Of a stretch of 64,000 nucleotides of DNA, positions 35,376-44,298 are shown piece by piece. Where the stretch lies: contig JAJDTG010000005.1 of the NCBI GenBank assembly GCA_022827275.1, positions 1-64,000 on the forward strand, written 5' to 3'. The position numbers and the translations under genes were made by a program. The notes under the pieces are model-generated. The model did not search any database. It was given only the letters and a program-made list of their open reading frames with translations, and was not told where the DNA came from. The stretch is from Candidatus Dadabacteria bacterium. Its GTDB lineage: Bacteria; Desulfobacterota_D; UBA1144; Nemesobacterales; Nemesobacteraceae. Every line of letters begins with the position of its first letter. Within the stretch, counting starts at the first letter, position 1.

Positions 35376-35895
35376 AGTTGACTCTCTGCTTTATAAGTAC
35401 AGGTTTTCCGCCTGAACTATCATACACCACCCATTCATCTACAATACCACGATAGATTAACTGGAAATTACTCCACCCGGAATCAAATCGGCGACGAATT
35501 GTTTGTTCTGGTACGTCGTGCCCTCCCTCCAAAACCCGCTGCCTGACGCGCGCTATAGCCATTTCAGGTGATGGCAATCTCAGGAAGAGCAGCTTTACCA
35601 GATACCCCTCTTTTTGCCAAAGAGGAATCAGGCGGGTGTAGCCACGTCCGCTCAGTGTGGTTTCAAAGGCGAAGTCCTCTTCTTTTTCTACGCAATCGTG
35701 AATCATTTTCAGCATCAGTCTGCCTGCCTGAATAGCTGCTAGGTCAGGTTGAGACGGATTCAGCTTGGCTGCTATCAAGTCCGCGTTTATGAAAATTGGG
35801 CAACGTGCCTCGTTAGGAAGAAACTCCGCTGCGAAAGTGGTTTTTCCAGCACCGTTAGGCCCGGCAATGATCAGCACCTTTTTTGAACTCTTCAT
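35338..35895 (-). CDS. Zeta-toxin-family P-loop kinase
   Basis: Zeta toxins phosphorylate UDP-N-acetylglucosamine and stop wall synthesis; relatives are general small-molecule kinases. The 185-residue protein starts KVLIIAGPNGAGKTTFA, with Walker A at residues 12-19, followed by FINADLIAAKLNPSQP, where the zeta catalytic aspartate region lies. FAFETTLSGRGY and a late RVRQRVLEGGHDVPEQTIRRRF substrate/base-binding region complete the pattern. It precedes its small partner. It may be a toxin or a harmless kinase; sequence alone does not decide. Confidence 0.75.
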   Translation of the reverse strand: MKSSKKVLIIAGPNGAGKTTFAAEFLPNEARCPIFINADLIAAKLNPSQPDLAAIQAGRLMLKMIHDCVEKEEDFAFETTLSGRGYTRLIPLWQKEGYLVKLLFLRLPSPEMAIARVRQRVLEGGHDVPEQTIRRRFDSGWSNFQLIYRGIVDEWVVYDSSGGKPVLIKQRVNYDHAETTRFKPR

Positions 35896-35954
35896 GATAC
35901 CGTCTTTTTTAGGGTTTCACGGTTGCGTGTGGTGTCCTATTTAGTGAAATTGTA

Positions 35955-37379
35955 TTATTCTAGGGATTTCCTGAGCATTCCGTTTACGATCGCTGGATCG
36001 GCCTTTCCTCTTGTCGCCTTCATCACCTGACCGACGAAGAAGCCGAGAAGCTTAGTATCTCCGGCTTTGTACCTCTCAACTTCCTTCGAATTTTCTTTGA
36101 TTATTTTTTCTATAATCGAAGAAATCTCACCTTCATCCGTGATCTGGGTAAGCCCCTTCTCCGCTACTATTTCTTCTGCGCGTTTCCCCCCGCTTATCAT
36201 CTCGGAGAATATTTCCTTGGCGGTTTTGCGGTTTATTTTTCCTTCCCCGATAAGGTTTAGCAGTTCGGCGAGGTTCTCGGGCTTAACGGGAAATTCGGCT
36301 ATTTTGTCTTCGTTTTCAATCTCTCTTAATAGCTCGTTTAAAATCCAGTTGCTTGCCGTCTTATTGTCATTTGCGTGTTTCGCGCACTCTTCAAAATATT
36401 CGGCAAGCGGTTTTGAGGATGAAAGCGTTTCCGCATCATTTTTCGGTAGGGAGAACTCGTCCACAAACCTGCTGAGTTTTTCGTCAGGTAGTTCCGGAAG
36501 GGAGAGACGGACTTGCTCTAGATGATCTTCCTCCACGACTACCGGCAGGAGGTCAGGATCCGGGAAATACCTGTAGTCATGAGCCTCCTCTTTTGATCTC
36601 ATTGCGAACGTGACCCCTTTTTGTGAGTCAAAAAGCCTTGTTTCCTGGACCACTTTCCCGCCACTTCGCAGAACCGCTTCCTGCCTCTTTATTTCGTATT
36701 CTATGGCCCTTTGTATGAAACGGAAGGAATTAAGATTCTTGATCTCGGTCTTAGTTCCGAGTTCGCTCTGTCCTGCCGGCCGCACGGAGACGTTCGCGTC
36801 GCAGCGCAGGCTTCCTTCTTCCATGTTCCCGTCACAAACCTCGATATATCTGAGGATTGTCCTAAGTTTCTTTACGTATTCAACCGCTTCTTCGGCGGTT
36901 GAGATGTCAGGCTCGCTGACTATCTCCACAAGCGGCACCCCCGCCCTGTTGAGATCCACATGGCTTTCAAAGTCAGAGTATTCGTGCACGAGTTTTCCCG
37001 CGTCTTCTTCCAGATGTATCCGGGTTATCCTGATCTTTTTTTTGCCGTCCCCCGAATCTATCTCGAGATGTCCTCTGAGGCAAAGCGGTTCGTCGTACTG
37101 CGAAATCTGGTAGCCTTTCGGGAGGTCCGGGTAGAAGTAGTTCTTTCTTGCGAATCTGGATTTCCGGGCGATTTCGCAGTTGGTCGCCAGTCCGGCCTTT
37201 ATGGCGTACTCAAGAACCCTTTCGTTAAAAACCGGCAACACCCCCGGCATGCCCAGACAGACCGGATTCACCTGGGAGTTGGGGGGACTTCCGAATTTCG
37301 TTGAGGAAGAAGAAAATATCTTGGATTCAGTGTCGAGTTGTGCGTGTACTTCGAGACCGATTACCGCTTCGTATTGCAT
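35955..37379 (-). CDS. gatB: Aspartyl/glutamyl-tRNA(Asn/Gln) amidotransferase subunit B
   Basis: GatB binds misacylated Glu-tRNA(Gln) or Asp-tRNA(Asn) and, with GatA and GatC, amidates it. The 474-residue protein starts YEAVIGLEVHAQLDTESKIF and has the family blocks PDLPKGYQISQYDEPLC, IHLEEDAGKL, DLNRAGVPLVEIVSEPD and RYFPDPDLLP. The C-terminal YqeY-like helical domain ends with GQVMKATRGKADPAIVNGML. It is full length and alone here; gatA and gatC are elsewhere. Confidence 0.95.
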   Translation of the reverse strand: MQYEAVIGLEVHAQLDTESKIFSSSSTKFGSPPNSQVNPVCLGMPGVLPVFNERVLEYAIKAGLATNCEIARKSRFARKNYFYPDLPKGYQISQYDEPLCLRGHLEIDSGDGKKKIRITRIHLEEDAGKLVHEYSDFESHVDLNRAGVPLVEIVSEPDISTAEEAVEYVKKLRTILRYIEVCDGNMEEGSLRCDANVSVRPAGQSELGTKTEIKNLNSFRFIQRAIEYEIKRQEAVLRSGGKVVQETRLFDSQKGVTFAMRSKEEAHDYRYFPDPDLLPVVVEEDHLEQVRLSLPELPDEKLSRFVDEFSLPKNDAETLSSSKPLAEYFEECAKHANDNKTASNWILNELLREIENEDKIAEFPVKPENLAELLNLIGEGKINRKTAKEIFSEMISGGKRAEEIVAEKGLTQITDEGEISSIIEKIIKENSKEVERYKAGDTKLLGFFVGQVMKATRGKADPAIVNGMLRKSLE

Positions 37380-37682
37380 TGATCGTTCCTTCGGGGGAAA
37401 TTTGATAAAGCAGTCGAGCGAAAATTATATATGTACTTGGCCAGCAGGCAACCTCTGGTCCGCGTATTTCTGTCCAGGACAGGGAATATATCTAGCGGAA
37501 AGCCCTCTCAACAGATTCATCGTTTCTTTTTGACCTTTTGTTTCAAAAACTTTATTCTTTCTGCCCATGGAGGTGTATCCTCCTGTTGATTAGTTTGAAT
37601 GAATTCAAATCAACCGGATATGCCGCTTTTTTTCAAACCCTCCGTGCACCAGATTTGAATATAACTCAGAGGAGGACATAAA
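37380..37682. other. Divergent intergenic region with inverted repeats before the porin gene
   Basis: Two short inverted repeats stand out. GGAGG/CCTCC (37569-37573 and 37579-37583) can form a 5-bp hairpin. TTTGAAT-ga-ATTCAAA (37594-37609) is a perfect palindrome with 7-base arms, extended by GTTGA and TCAAC on either side, and could be an operator. The porin ATG follows a strong AGAGGAGG site. I see no gene here. Confidence 0.4.
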
Positions 37683-38948
37683 ATGAGGATTTTAGCAGTT
37701 TTAGCTGTTTCTTTTTTCACTGTGCTTACCTTTATGTCACTTCCCGCCCAAGCGGGCGGCGACCAGAGCATAAAGGAGCAGATAGAGGAACTTAAGGAGC
37801 AGATAGAAAGGCTTGAGCAGCAGATGAACATGAAGGAGTACGAGGCCACGGCGAAAGATTCTAAGGCTTGGTACGACGAGATAAAGGTCAAGACCAAAAA
37901 AGGCGCGGGTCTTACTTTCAAGACCGCGGACAGCAACTACAAGCTCAGGATGCGCTTTTTTGGTCAGTTTCTGGGCAGCTACACAGATCCTGACGCTGGC
38001 GAAGAGGGTCTCGGTTTCAGTGTAAGAAACCTCTGGTTGATCTGGGACGGTAACGCTTTCGCTCCCTGGATGAAATACACGGTTCAGTATGATCTCGCGG
38101 GTGGAGCGCTAAAGGATATGAGGCTTTCGTTTGCCAAGAACAAGGCTTTTGTCCCCACGATAGGCCAGTACAAGGTTCCGTTTAGCAGAGAGTTTCTTAC
38201 CTCAATTACCGCCCTGCAGCTTGTGGGAGCCTCGATCATAGACGATTACTTTCGGTATGGCAGGGATATCGGTGGCGGTGTTTACGGTTTTCTTGGAGAC
38301 GGTATGATCCGCTATGATGCGGGTGTTTTCCAGGGAGAAGGTGCGAACCAGAAAAATGACAAGGGTGACACCGGTATGCTCTGGGCAGGAAGGGTTCAGG
38401 CGGCCATTATCGGCGGGAAAGCCAAGAGCGTGAAAGAGAATTTTGCCAAGAGGCCTACTCTTATGATTGGAGCCGCTGTAGCGGGCATAGATGTTGAGGA
38501 TGGAAATGACGGCAATATAGGGATTCCATCTGGAGAGAGAGACCTTGTAAGCGGTAGGGTCACTTCCTTTACGGCGGATATAAACTACAGGGACCCGATG
38601 TTCAATCTTACCGGTGAGTATGTCGGGAGGTGGGCCAATCCTGACGGGGGCGGAGTGGACACTGCCTATGATCAGGGTTTCAGGGTTCAGGGCGGTTTTT
38701 TCCTGCTTCCGAAGAGGGTAGAGCTTGCCTCAAGGTACGCGATGGTCATCTTTGACGATGGCGCCAATGTTCTCGGGGGAAATGACCTTGACAACGTATG
38801 GACGTTCACGCAGGGGCTTAGCTACTACCTGAGCGACAATCACAGGTGGAAAATACAGCTTGACTACACGTTCCAGAGAGAAGAGGATCTCGATGGCGCA
38901 GAGTCCGATGAATCAATCGTGAGAGCACAGGTTCAGACCTACTTCTAG
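37683..38948 (+). CDS. Outer-membrane porin of the phosphate-selective porin O/P type
   Basis: The 421-residue protein has a signal peptide (MRILAVLAVSFFTVLTFMSL, cleavage after AQA). A heptad-like coiled coil at about 28-48 may form a periplasmic trimer stalk. The rest is a beta-barrel with alternating aromatic strands and the OprO/P-like segments SVRNLWLIWDGNAFAPW and VPTIGQYKVPFSREFLTS. It ends in VQTYF, with a final Phe that is the BAM recognition signal. The solute is unknown; PhoE-like phosphate selectivity cannot be assumed. Confidence 0.82.
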   Translation: MRILAVLAVSFFTVLTFMSLPAQAGGDQSIKEQIEELKEQIERLEQQMNMKEYEATAKDSKAWYDEIKVKTKKGAGLTFKTADSNYKLRMRFFGQFLGSYTDPDAGEEGLGFSVRNLWLIWDGNAFAPWMKYTVQYDLAGGALKDMRLSFAKNKAFVPTIGQYKVPFSREFLTSITALQLVGASIIDDYFRYGRDIGGGVYGFLGDGMIRYDAGVFQGEGANQKNDKGDTGMLWAGRVQAAIIGGKAKSVKENFAKRPTLMIGAAVAGIDVEDGNDGNIGIPSGERDLVSGRVTSFTADINYRDPMFNLTGEYVGRWANPDGGGVDTAYDQGFRVQGGFFLLPKRVELASRYAMVIFDDGANVLGGNDLDNVWTFTQGLSYYLSDNHRWKIQLDYTFQREEDLDGAESDESIVRAQVQTYF

Positions 38949-39307
38949 GGATACATTTGGAGATATAGTCAAATCTGGTGTATAGGAGCATAATCAGATG
39001 GCGGTCTGATAGTCTGTTTTCACCTCTGTTGTTTTCTCCTTTGCCTGCTTGATTCCATCTTTGAATTTCCCTCTTTTACGTTTTGACGATATTGAACCTG
39101 GTTTGAGTCCTCATGCGTCTGAGCAATTTTCTGCGGTTCAGTGGAAACTTCGGAATTTCAGGGAACTACGAGATGCAAAATTAGGTGGTATGGGCCTTTT
39201 CGATGCTTTCTCGACAAAGCGCGCAACAAGGCATTATTGGTATTTTCCTAATTTGAGTTCACGGTGCAATTTAGATTCCGGTACTCTTTTCACTGAGAAG
39301 GACCGAT
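38949..39307. other. Intergenic region, no gene seen
   Basis: The stretch between the porin and the PIG-L gene is AT-richer than its surroundings. It holds one open frame without a ribosome site or recognisable sequence. No clear hairpin terminator was found. Confidence 0.5.
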
Positions 39308-39973
39308 ATGCAAGAGACAAAAGCCCTTATAGTTTCTCCGCACCCGGATGACCTTGAAATAGGCATGGGAGGAACTGCCTGCCTGCTTCTGGAAAAAGGT
39401 GTTAACGTGGTTTCCGTTGTCGTTACGGATGGAAGGAGAAGCGCGAACCCCCTTGGTATCTCGCAGGAAGAACTTGTGCAGACAAGGGAACGGGAAGTCA
39501 GGGCATCCTCAGAGATACTCGGGGTGGAAATTTCTCTTCTGGGGTTCTCCGATATGGAATCCGATTCGAACAAACGTGAATTCAGCTCCAGAATGGCGGA
39601 AATAATAACATATCTCCGCCCGGGGGAGATATACCTCCCGCATCCCGAAATTGACAAGCACAGAACCCACAGGGCGGTTTCCTGCCTGACACTTGATTGT
39701 CTTAAAGCGGCGGTTGAGGAGAGCCCTTTTGACTGCGAATGCTGGTTTTATGAGGTATGGACGCCTTTTCCTTCATACGATCGCATCGAGGATATAACGT
39801 CTTTTGCCGACCGCAAGCGTCGGGCGATCGAGGCGCACAGGAGTCAGACGGCCTACAAAGATTATACAGACGGCATAATGGGCCTTAACAGGTACAGGGG
39901 GGTCTTTCACGACACTGCGGACGGATTTGCGCCACTTTGGGCCGAGGTCTTCATAAAGCACGACTCCGGGTGA
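39308..39973 (+). CDS. PIG-L family N-acetylglucosaminyl deacetylase
   Basis: PIG-L (LmbE) enzymes are zinc hydrolases that remove acetyl groups from GlcNAc conjugates, for example in bacillithiol or mycothiol synthesis. The 221-residue protein starts ALIVSPHPDDLEIGMGGT, with the zinc motif HPDD. The second ligand region is PHPEIDKHRTHRAVS, and later KRRAIEAHRSQT is typical. The length fits BshB1-like members. The actual substrate is unknown; no glycosyltransferase lies nearby. Many such proteins act on antibiotics or glycans. Confidence 0.82.
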   Translation: MQETKALIVSPHPDDLEIGMGGTACLLLEKGVNVVSVVVTDGRRSANPLGISQEELVQTREREVRASSEILGVEISLLGFSDMESDSNKREFSSRMAEIITYLRPGEIYLPHPEIDKHRTHRAVSCLTLDCLKAAVEESPFDCECWFYEVWTPFPSYDRIEDITSFADRKRRAIEAHRSQTAYKDYTDGIMGLNRYRGVFHDTADGFAPLWAEVFIKHDSG

Positions 39974-39975
39974 TC

Positions 39976-40626
39976 TTACCTCGGAACATATTTTCTTTTC
40001 CTTGACCAGAGAAGCAGATCAAATTCATCAAGGCTGATTCCCAGCTCGTGAGCGGTTTCCGCCATAAGGCTTTCAGTTTCGAGGTATCTTTTTTTCGTCA
40101 GTGGATATTTCGTTTCGCCTATAACCCCCAGTTCGAAAAGGGATGCCAGGTTGTTTCGGTCAAGAATCGCATAGCCGGAGAATCCCAGATTCCTCAGAAA
40201 ATGGCTTGCCTGCATGTATCCGAGTCCTCTTATTCCAGGGTTTTCTGCGAAGAAATCCCTTCTTTCCACTCTGTCTTCAAAGGAGCCGACAAGTGATTTC
40301 AGGAGAAATCGGTGTTCTTCCTTAAGATATTCTCTGGTAAAAACAATATAGCGAGAAGCGTTCTCAGCGTATTTGTGAATTGGGCCAATGCATCCCAGCA
40401 GTTCGTTTCTTTCTCCGTCCACGAGTTTTTTCCCTATGGCGCTCATGCATTGGCCAGCTACTTTGGGCCCGACCCCGGAACTCAGTATGCAGAATGAAAG
40501 TTCACGGAAGATCTGGTGGTCGTCGGCCTCCTGAAAAGCCTGTTTGAATTCCAGAAGCCGGTTCTGTATCTCTTCTTTTTTAAGCTCGTAGAGTTCTAGA
40601 AGTTCCCGTCTTTCTTTTTCCGTCAT
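39976..40626 (-). CDS. Ogg2-type DNA glycosylase paralogue lacking the catalytic lysine
   Basis: The 216-residue protein has the helix-hairpin-helix glycosylase fold of archaeal-type Ogg2 enzymes: RDFFAENPGIRGLGYMQASHF, then GYAILDRNNL. In this family the lysine in the G-x-K-E-A-S-H-F motif forms the Schiff base; here that position is Met138 (YMQASHF). The partner aspartate, Asp156, remains 18 residues later. The DRH(I/Q)L motif is also changed to DRNNL. It stands next to a second copy that keeps the lysine. It may be a lyase-dead glycosylase, a damage sensor, or an inactive relic with intact frame. Confidence 0.75.
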   Translation of the reverse strand: MTEKERRELLELYELKKEEIQNRLLEFKQAFQEADDHQIFRELSFCILSSGVGPKVAGQCMSAIGKKLVDGERNELLGCIGPIHKYAENASRYIVFTREYLKEEHRFLLKSLVGSFEDRVERRDFFAENPGIRGLGYMQASHFLRNLGFSGYAILDRNNLASLFELGVIGETKYPLTKKRYLETESLMAETAHELGISLDEFDLLLWSRKRKYVPR

Positions 40627-40651
40627 ACGTGAGACCCTGTTGTCCGAGCCG

Positions 40652-41296
40652 TCATTTCAGTATCTCGCCTGTTTTCTCGCTCCAGAGAAACAGATCCATT
40701 TCATCGAAATCAAATCCGTTTTTCTCCGAGAATCTCTTAAATTTGTTTTCAATTTCAATGTATTTTGATCTTGAATGCGGTGCCTTGGCGGACTCCGTTA
40801 TGCCTAGTTCCAAGAGACACTGAAGTATGTGCTTGTCAAGAATCGCGTAGCCGTGAAAACCAACATTTCTTAAAAAATGGCTTGCTTCCTTGAAGCCAAG
40901 CCCCTTTATGTCCTTGTTAAGTGCGAAGAAGTCTCTTCGCTCTGCCGGGTCTTCAAAGGAGAGAAGAAGGGGCCTTAACTTGAGTCCATACCTGCTGGCC
41001 AAATAGTTTCTTGTGTGGACCACGTGTTTTGAGCGCACGTTTGGAAATCTGTAAACTCCCCGTAGTTTTGCCTTCAGTTCGTCCTCGCTTGCCCTCGGGA
41101 GTATGTTCCTTACGGCACTAAGCGCGCTCAGTCCCATTCTTGCGCTCGTTCCGGCCGTGAATATGCAGAAGACGAGTTCTTCGAAGATTACTTCTTCGGA
41201 GGCGTTTTTGATGATATTCTCAAATTCCCCGAGTTTCTTCTTTATTTCCGGGGCTTTGCGTGGAAGGTCTTTTCTTATTGACCGTACTGTCAGCAT
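40652..41296 (-). CDS. ogg: N-glycosylase/DNA lyase, Ogg2 family (catalytic residues intact)
   Basis: This 214-residue Ogg2-type enzyme would excise 8-oxoguanine and nick the abasic site. The catalytic pair is complete: Lys136 in GLGFKEASHF and Asp154 in AILDKHIL, spaced 18 residues apart as in the archaeal enzymes. A C-terminal DEMDLFLWSEKTGEILK segment matches the family end, including a terminal lysine. It lies 25 bases upstream of its paralogue on the same strand and 7 bases beyond the end of the LysM gene, so all three may be co-transcribed. Confidence 0.85.
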   Translation of the reverse strand: MLTVRSIRKDLPRKAPEIKKKLGEFENIIKNASEEVIFEELVFCIFTAGTSARMGLSALSAVRNILPRASEDELKAKLRGVYRFPNVRSKHVVHTRNYLASRYGLKLRPLLLSFEDPAERRDFFALNKDIKGLGFKEASHFLRNVGFHGYAILDKHILQCLLELGITESAKAPHSRSKYIEIENKFKRFSEKNGFDFDEMDLFLWSEKTGEILK

Positions 41297-41303
41297 CCGG
41301 GGA

Positions 41304-42947
41304 TTATTTGTAGATGACGAGGTTTCTTCCAGCGATCAGTGTGGTTGAGGACATGTTGTTCCATCTCTTGATCTGGGAAACCGACACCCTGTAACGAAGC
41401 GCCAGCTCGCTCAGTGTGTCGCCGGGGATTATCTTGTGGTGCACCTTCTTCGGAACGTCCCGCGGCACGTAAGTATAGGAAAGTCTTTGTGGAATGGAAA
41501 GGGTTTTTCCCGCTATTATAAGGGAGCCCTTGAGGTTGTTAGCCCTTTTTATCTCGTCGATTGAAGTTCCGTATTTTTTGGCCAAGACGTAAATATTTTC
41601 TCCGGGGCGGATCTTGTGCTTTACGTATATGACGTTCCCTCTTGTGGGTATTTTGAGCCTCTGCCCGGGGCGTATGATCGAACTCGAGAGGTTGTTAGCG
41701 TACTTGAGTTTCTCGACGGACGTTCCGAATTTCCTAGCTATCTTCCAGAGGCTGTCGTCGGTCCTTACCCTGTATCTTACGGGCTTTGTTCTGAAAGGAG
41801 TCTGAACATTCTTGAGTGTCTCCACTTCACTTTTGACGGCAATGAGTTTCTCCCCGTAGCCCTTGGGAACCTTAAGTTCATAGTTCTTTCCCGGGGGAGT
41901 GGAAAGTCCGACGAGTGAAGGATTGTATTTTGAGATCTCCTTGTATCCCATGTCGAGCAGGTTGGCGATTTCTGCGAGACTTTTTCTGGGCGGAACGCTC
42001 ACGGCTTCATAATCTTTCCCTGTTTCCGTAATCCTGAAACCGTATTTCTCAGGGTTTTGGGCTATTATCAAAGCGGCGTTGAACTTCGGTATGTAGTTTC
42101 TTGTTTCCCTGGGAAGCCTTTTTGATACTGTCCAGAAGTCGGTTGAACCTGTTCTCTTAATAGCCCTAGCCACTCTCTTCTCTCCGCAGTTGTAGGCGGC
42201 GAGTGCAAGTTCCCATGAACCGAATTCGTCAAACAACTTGCTGAGATATCTGGCCGCCGCCAAGGTCGATTTCTCAGCGTGCATTCTCTCATCTACCCAG
42301 TAGTTTATTTTCAGTCCGTATTTTAGTCCGGTCGGTCTTATGAATTGCCATAGACCGACGGCGTTCTTTTTTGAGACGGCACGGGGATTAAACCCGCTTT
42401 CTATAATAGGCAGATACGCGATTTCTTGGGGAACACCCTCGGAGCGGAGCGTTTCCCTGATATCCGGAAGGTATTTCCCGGAGCGTCTGAGAATCACGGC
42501 GAAATTTCCTTTTCCTTTTCCCGAAAACCGTCGGATATAGCGCTCAACCTTTGAGTTCCTTTTTACATCGAATTTTACGTCCTCGTAACTCTGCAAAGTG
42601 TCTTCGGGCTCGGCCTCTGAGATCTCTTCGGTTCCAGGCTCTGTCTGTTGGGCCAGCGGGGTTTGTTTCTGAGGACCAAGAAGTGATTGAGCTGCGGGGT
42701 TCGTATCTGTTTTTGCGGTTTCTTCAGCCTCTTTGCTTTCGTCTTCGTGACTCCGCAAAGTGTCTGTAGGTTCAGCTCCTGAGACTTCTTCGGTTAGATT
42801 GGTGGATTCTGCCTTTGCTTCTTGGGAGCGCTCAGGGAGTTGCGTCAGGCTTGATGCGGTGACGGATGCCCAAGGGAGAAAAACGGCGAGGAGAATACAA
42901 AGTATGACTGTTGAATTCATGTTAACTTTCGTCTGCGGAAACCCCAT
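41304..42947 (-). CDS. mltD: Membrane-bound lytic murein transglycosylase with three LysM domains (MltD type)
   Basis: MltD cleaves the glycan strands of peptidoglycan and forms 1,6-anhydro ends. The 547-residue protein has an N-terminal signal segment (VILCILLAVFLPWASVTA) and a low-complexity acidic linker. An SLT domain follows at about 165-290, with catalytic Glu183 in PIIESGFNPRAVS and the AVGLWQF motif. Three LysM modules sit at about 393-437, 445-490 and 502-546. The linker holds a duplicated 17-residue block (residues 53-69 and 107-123). An ATG at 42920 would also keep the signal peptide. It lacks a clear lipobox cysteine. Confidence 0.88.
   Translation of the reverse strand: MGFPQTKVNMNSTVILCILLAVFLPWASVTASSLTQLPERSQEAKAESTNLTEEVSGAEPTDTLRSHEDESKEAEETAKTDTNPAAQSLLGPQKQTPLAQQTEPGTEEISEAEPEDTLQSYEDVKFDVKRNSKVERYIRRFSGKGKGNFAVILRRSGKYLPDIRETLRSEGVPQEIAYLPIIESGFNPRAVSKKNAVGLWQFIRPTGLKYGLKINYWVDERMHAEKSTLAAARYLSKLFDEFGSWELALAAYNCGEKRVARAIKRTGSTDFWTVSKRLPRETRNYIPKFNAALIIAQNPEKYGFRITETGKDYEAVSVPPRKSLAEIANLLDMGYKEISKYNPSLVGLSTPPGKNYELKVPKGYGEKLIAVKSEVETLKNVQTPFRTKPVRYRVRTDDSLWKIARKFGTSVEKLKYANNLSSSIIRPGQRLKIPTRGNVIYVKHKIRPGENIYVLAKKYGTSIDEIKRANNLKGSLIIAGKTLSIPQRLSYTYVPRDVPKKVHHKIIPGDTLSELALRYRVSVSQIKRWNNMSSTTLIAGRNLVIYK
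42581..42633 (-). repeat. Imperfect direct repeat, copy A, in the transglycosylase linker
   Basis: This 53-base block recurs at 42743-42795, 162 bases away and in the same frame. About 41 of 53 bases agree by hand count. It encodes EEISEAEPEDTLQSYED, a local duplication within the gene. Confidence 0.6.
42743..42795 (-). repeat. Imperfect direct repeat, copy B, in the transglycosylase linker
   Basis: Partner of the block at 42581-42633, encoding EEVSGAEPTDTLRSHED. The shift of 54 codons keeps the frame, so the linker grew by duplication. Confidence 0.6.
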
Positions 42948-43182
42948 CCATCTTAACTAGTGTGATTATTAAGTCAAAGATGGGACGACAATATCCCACG
43001 GAGGAACTTCCGGTTTATTTTTCCGTAAGTTATTTGTACAATAATTCTAACCACATAGTTTCAATAGTCAAAGTATGTTATGGAAAATTTAGTAATAACT
43101 GGTAATAACCAAATTTTTTCGGGTTGTTGTTTTTCAGAGTTTTTCATGAAATCTTTTCCTTAAGTATGTTGGGGGTCACAAA

Positions 43183-44295
43183 TTGAGCAGAAAAACGATA
43201 GCGGTTCTTTTCGGCGGTGTTTCGGTTGAGCATGAAGTGTCGCTTGTTTCATCGAAATTTATCATCAGCAACCTCGATCCTTCAAAATTTTCTCTGTTGC
43301 CGGTCTTCATCTCCAAGAATGGCAAATGGCAGAGGGCGGTTCTTGAGAACTGGCAGGAGGGGCATTCTCCGGCCTTGGTTCCTGACTCCGAGATCGTTCC
43401 CATGCTCTACGGTTCTCCCCCCGGCCGTTTCGCTGAAATAGTTAAGGGAGAGATTAATGAGATTTTTTCTGTGGACGTCGTTTTCCCCGTTCTTCACGGA
43501 ACCTTCGGCGAGGACGGATCGGTACAGGGCCTCATCGATCTTATGGGTGTTCCCTGCGTGGGAGTGGACTTGCTAGGGTCTTCGCTTTGCATTGATAAGA
43601 TAGTATCAAAGGCCATCCTCAGGGATAGCGATATTCCGGTTGTCCCGTTTTTCGGTATAGCAAAAACCGACTGGCAGAACTGTAAGGAAACAGTTCTCCG
43701 CCGCGTAGAAGAGGAAATAGGATTTCCCTGCTTCGTTAAATCCTCAAATCTGGGTTCAAGCGTGGGAGTTTCAAGAGTGAGTTCTCCTGAGGCAGTTACC
43801 GATGCTGTTGAGGCTTCTTTTGATTTTTCTGAAAGGGTAATCGTTGAGCGGGCCGTGGTGAATCTGAGGGAAGTTGAGGTAAGCGTAATAGGGAATCAGA
43901 ACCCGCGGGCGTCGGTTCCGGGGGAACTGGTTGTGGAAGGAGGCTTTTACGATTATGAAAAGAAGTACCACGACGAGTCAACGGAATTCCGGATTCCATG
44001 CGATCTTGCCCCCGAGACTCAGGAGAAGGTTAGAACCCTCGCTCTTGCTTCCTATACTGCTCTCTGCTGCACCGGTATGGCGAGGGTGGATTTTCTGGTT
44101 GATGCCGATACAGACCAGGTATTTGTGAGCGAGATAAACACAATCCCTGGATTTACTCCCATAAGCATGTACCCGAAACTGTGGGAGGCAAGCGGGCTTT
44201 GCGTCGGGGAGATGCTTGAGATGCTTGTTGAGCTAGCCGAGCAGAGGCATCGGATGAGAAGGGAACTCAGAACGGATTTTTCCGGTTCCAGCTAG
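43183..44295 (+). CDS. ddl: D-alanine--D-alanine ligase
   Basis: Ddl makes D-Ala-D-Ala for the peptidoglycan stem. The 370-residue ATP-grasp enzyme begins IAVLFGGVSVEHEVSLVS, and VLHGTFGEDGSVQGL and VKSSNLGSSVGVSRV bind substrates and ATP. ARVDFLVD and EINTIPGFTPISMYPKLW end the active site. Tyrosine in FTPISMYPK suits D-Ala rather than lactate specificity, but this is weak evidence. The start is TTG at 43183 with GGGGG 7 bases upstream. Its size is that of the longer Ddl group. Confidence 0.92.
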   Translation: MSRKTIAVLFGGVSVEHEVSLVSSKFIISNLDPSKFSLLPVFISKNGKWQRAVLENWQEGHSPALVPDSEIVPMLYGSPPGRFAEIVKGEINEIFSVDVVFPVLHGTFGEDGSVQGLIDLMGVPCVGVDLLGSSLCIDKIVSKAILRDSDIPVVPFFGIAKTDWQNCKETVLRRVEEEIGFPCFVKSSNLGSSVGVSRVSSPEAVTDAVEASFDFSERVIVERAVVNLREVEVSVIGNQNPRASVPGELVVEGGFYDYEKKYHDESTEFRIPCDLAPETQEKVRTLALASYTALCCTGMARVDFLVDADTDQVFVSEINTIPGFTPISMYPKLWEASGLCVGEMLEMLVELAEQRHRMRRELRTDFSGSS

Positions 44296-44298
44296 GAT

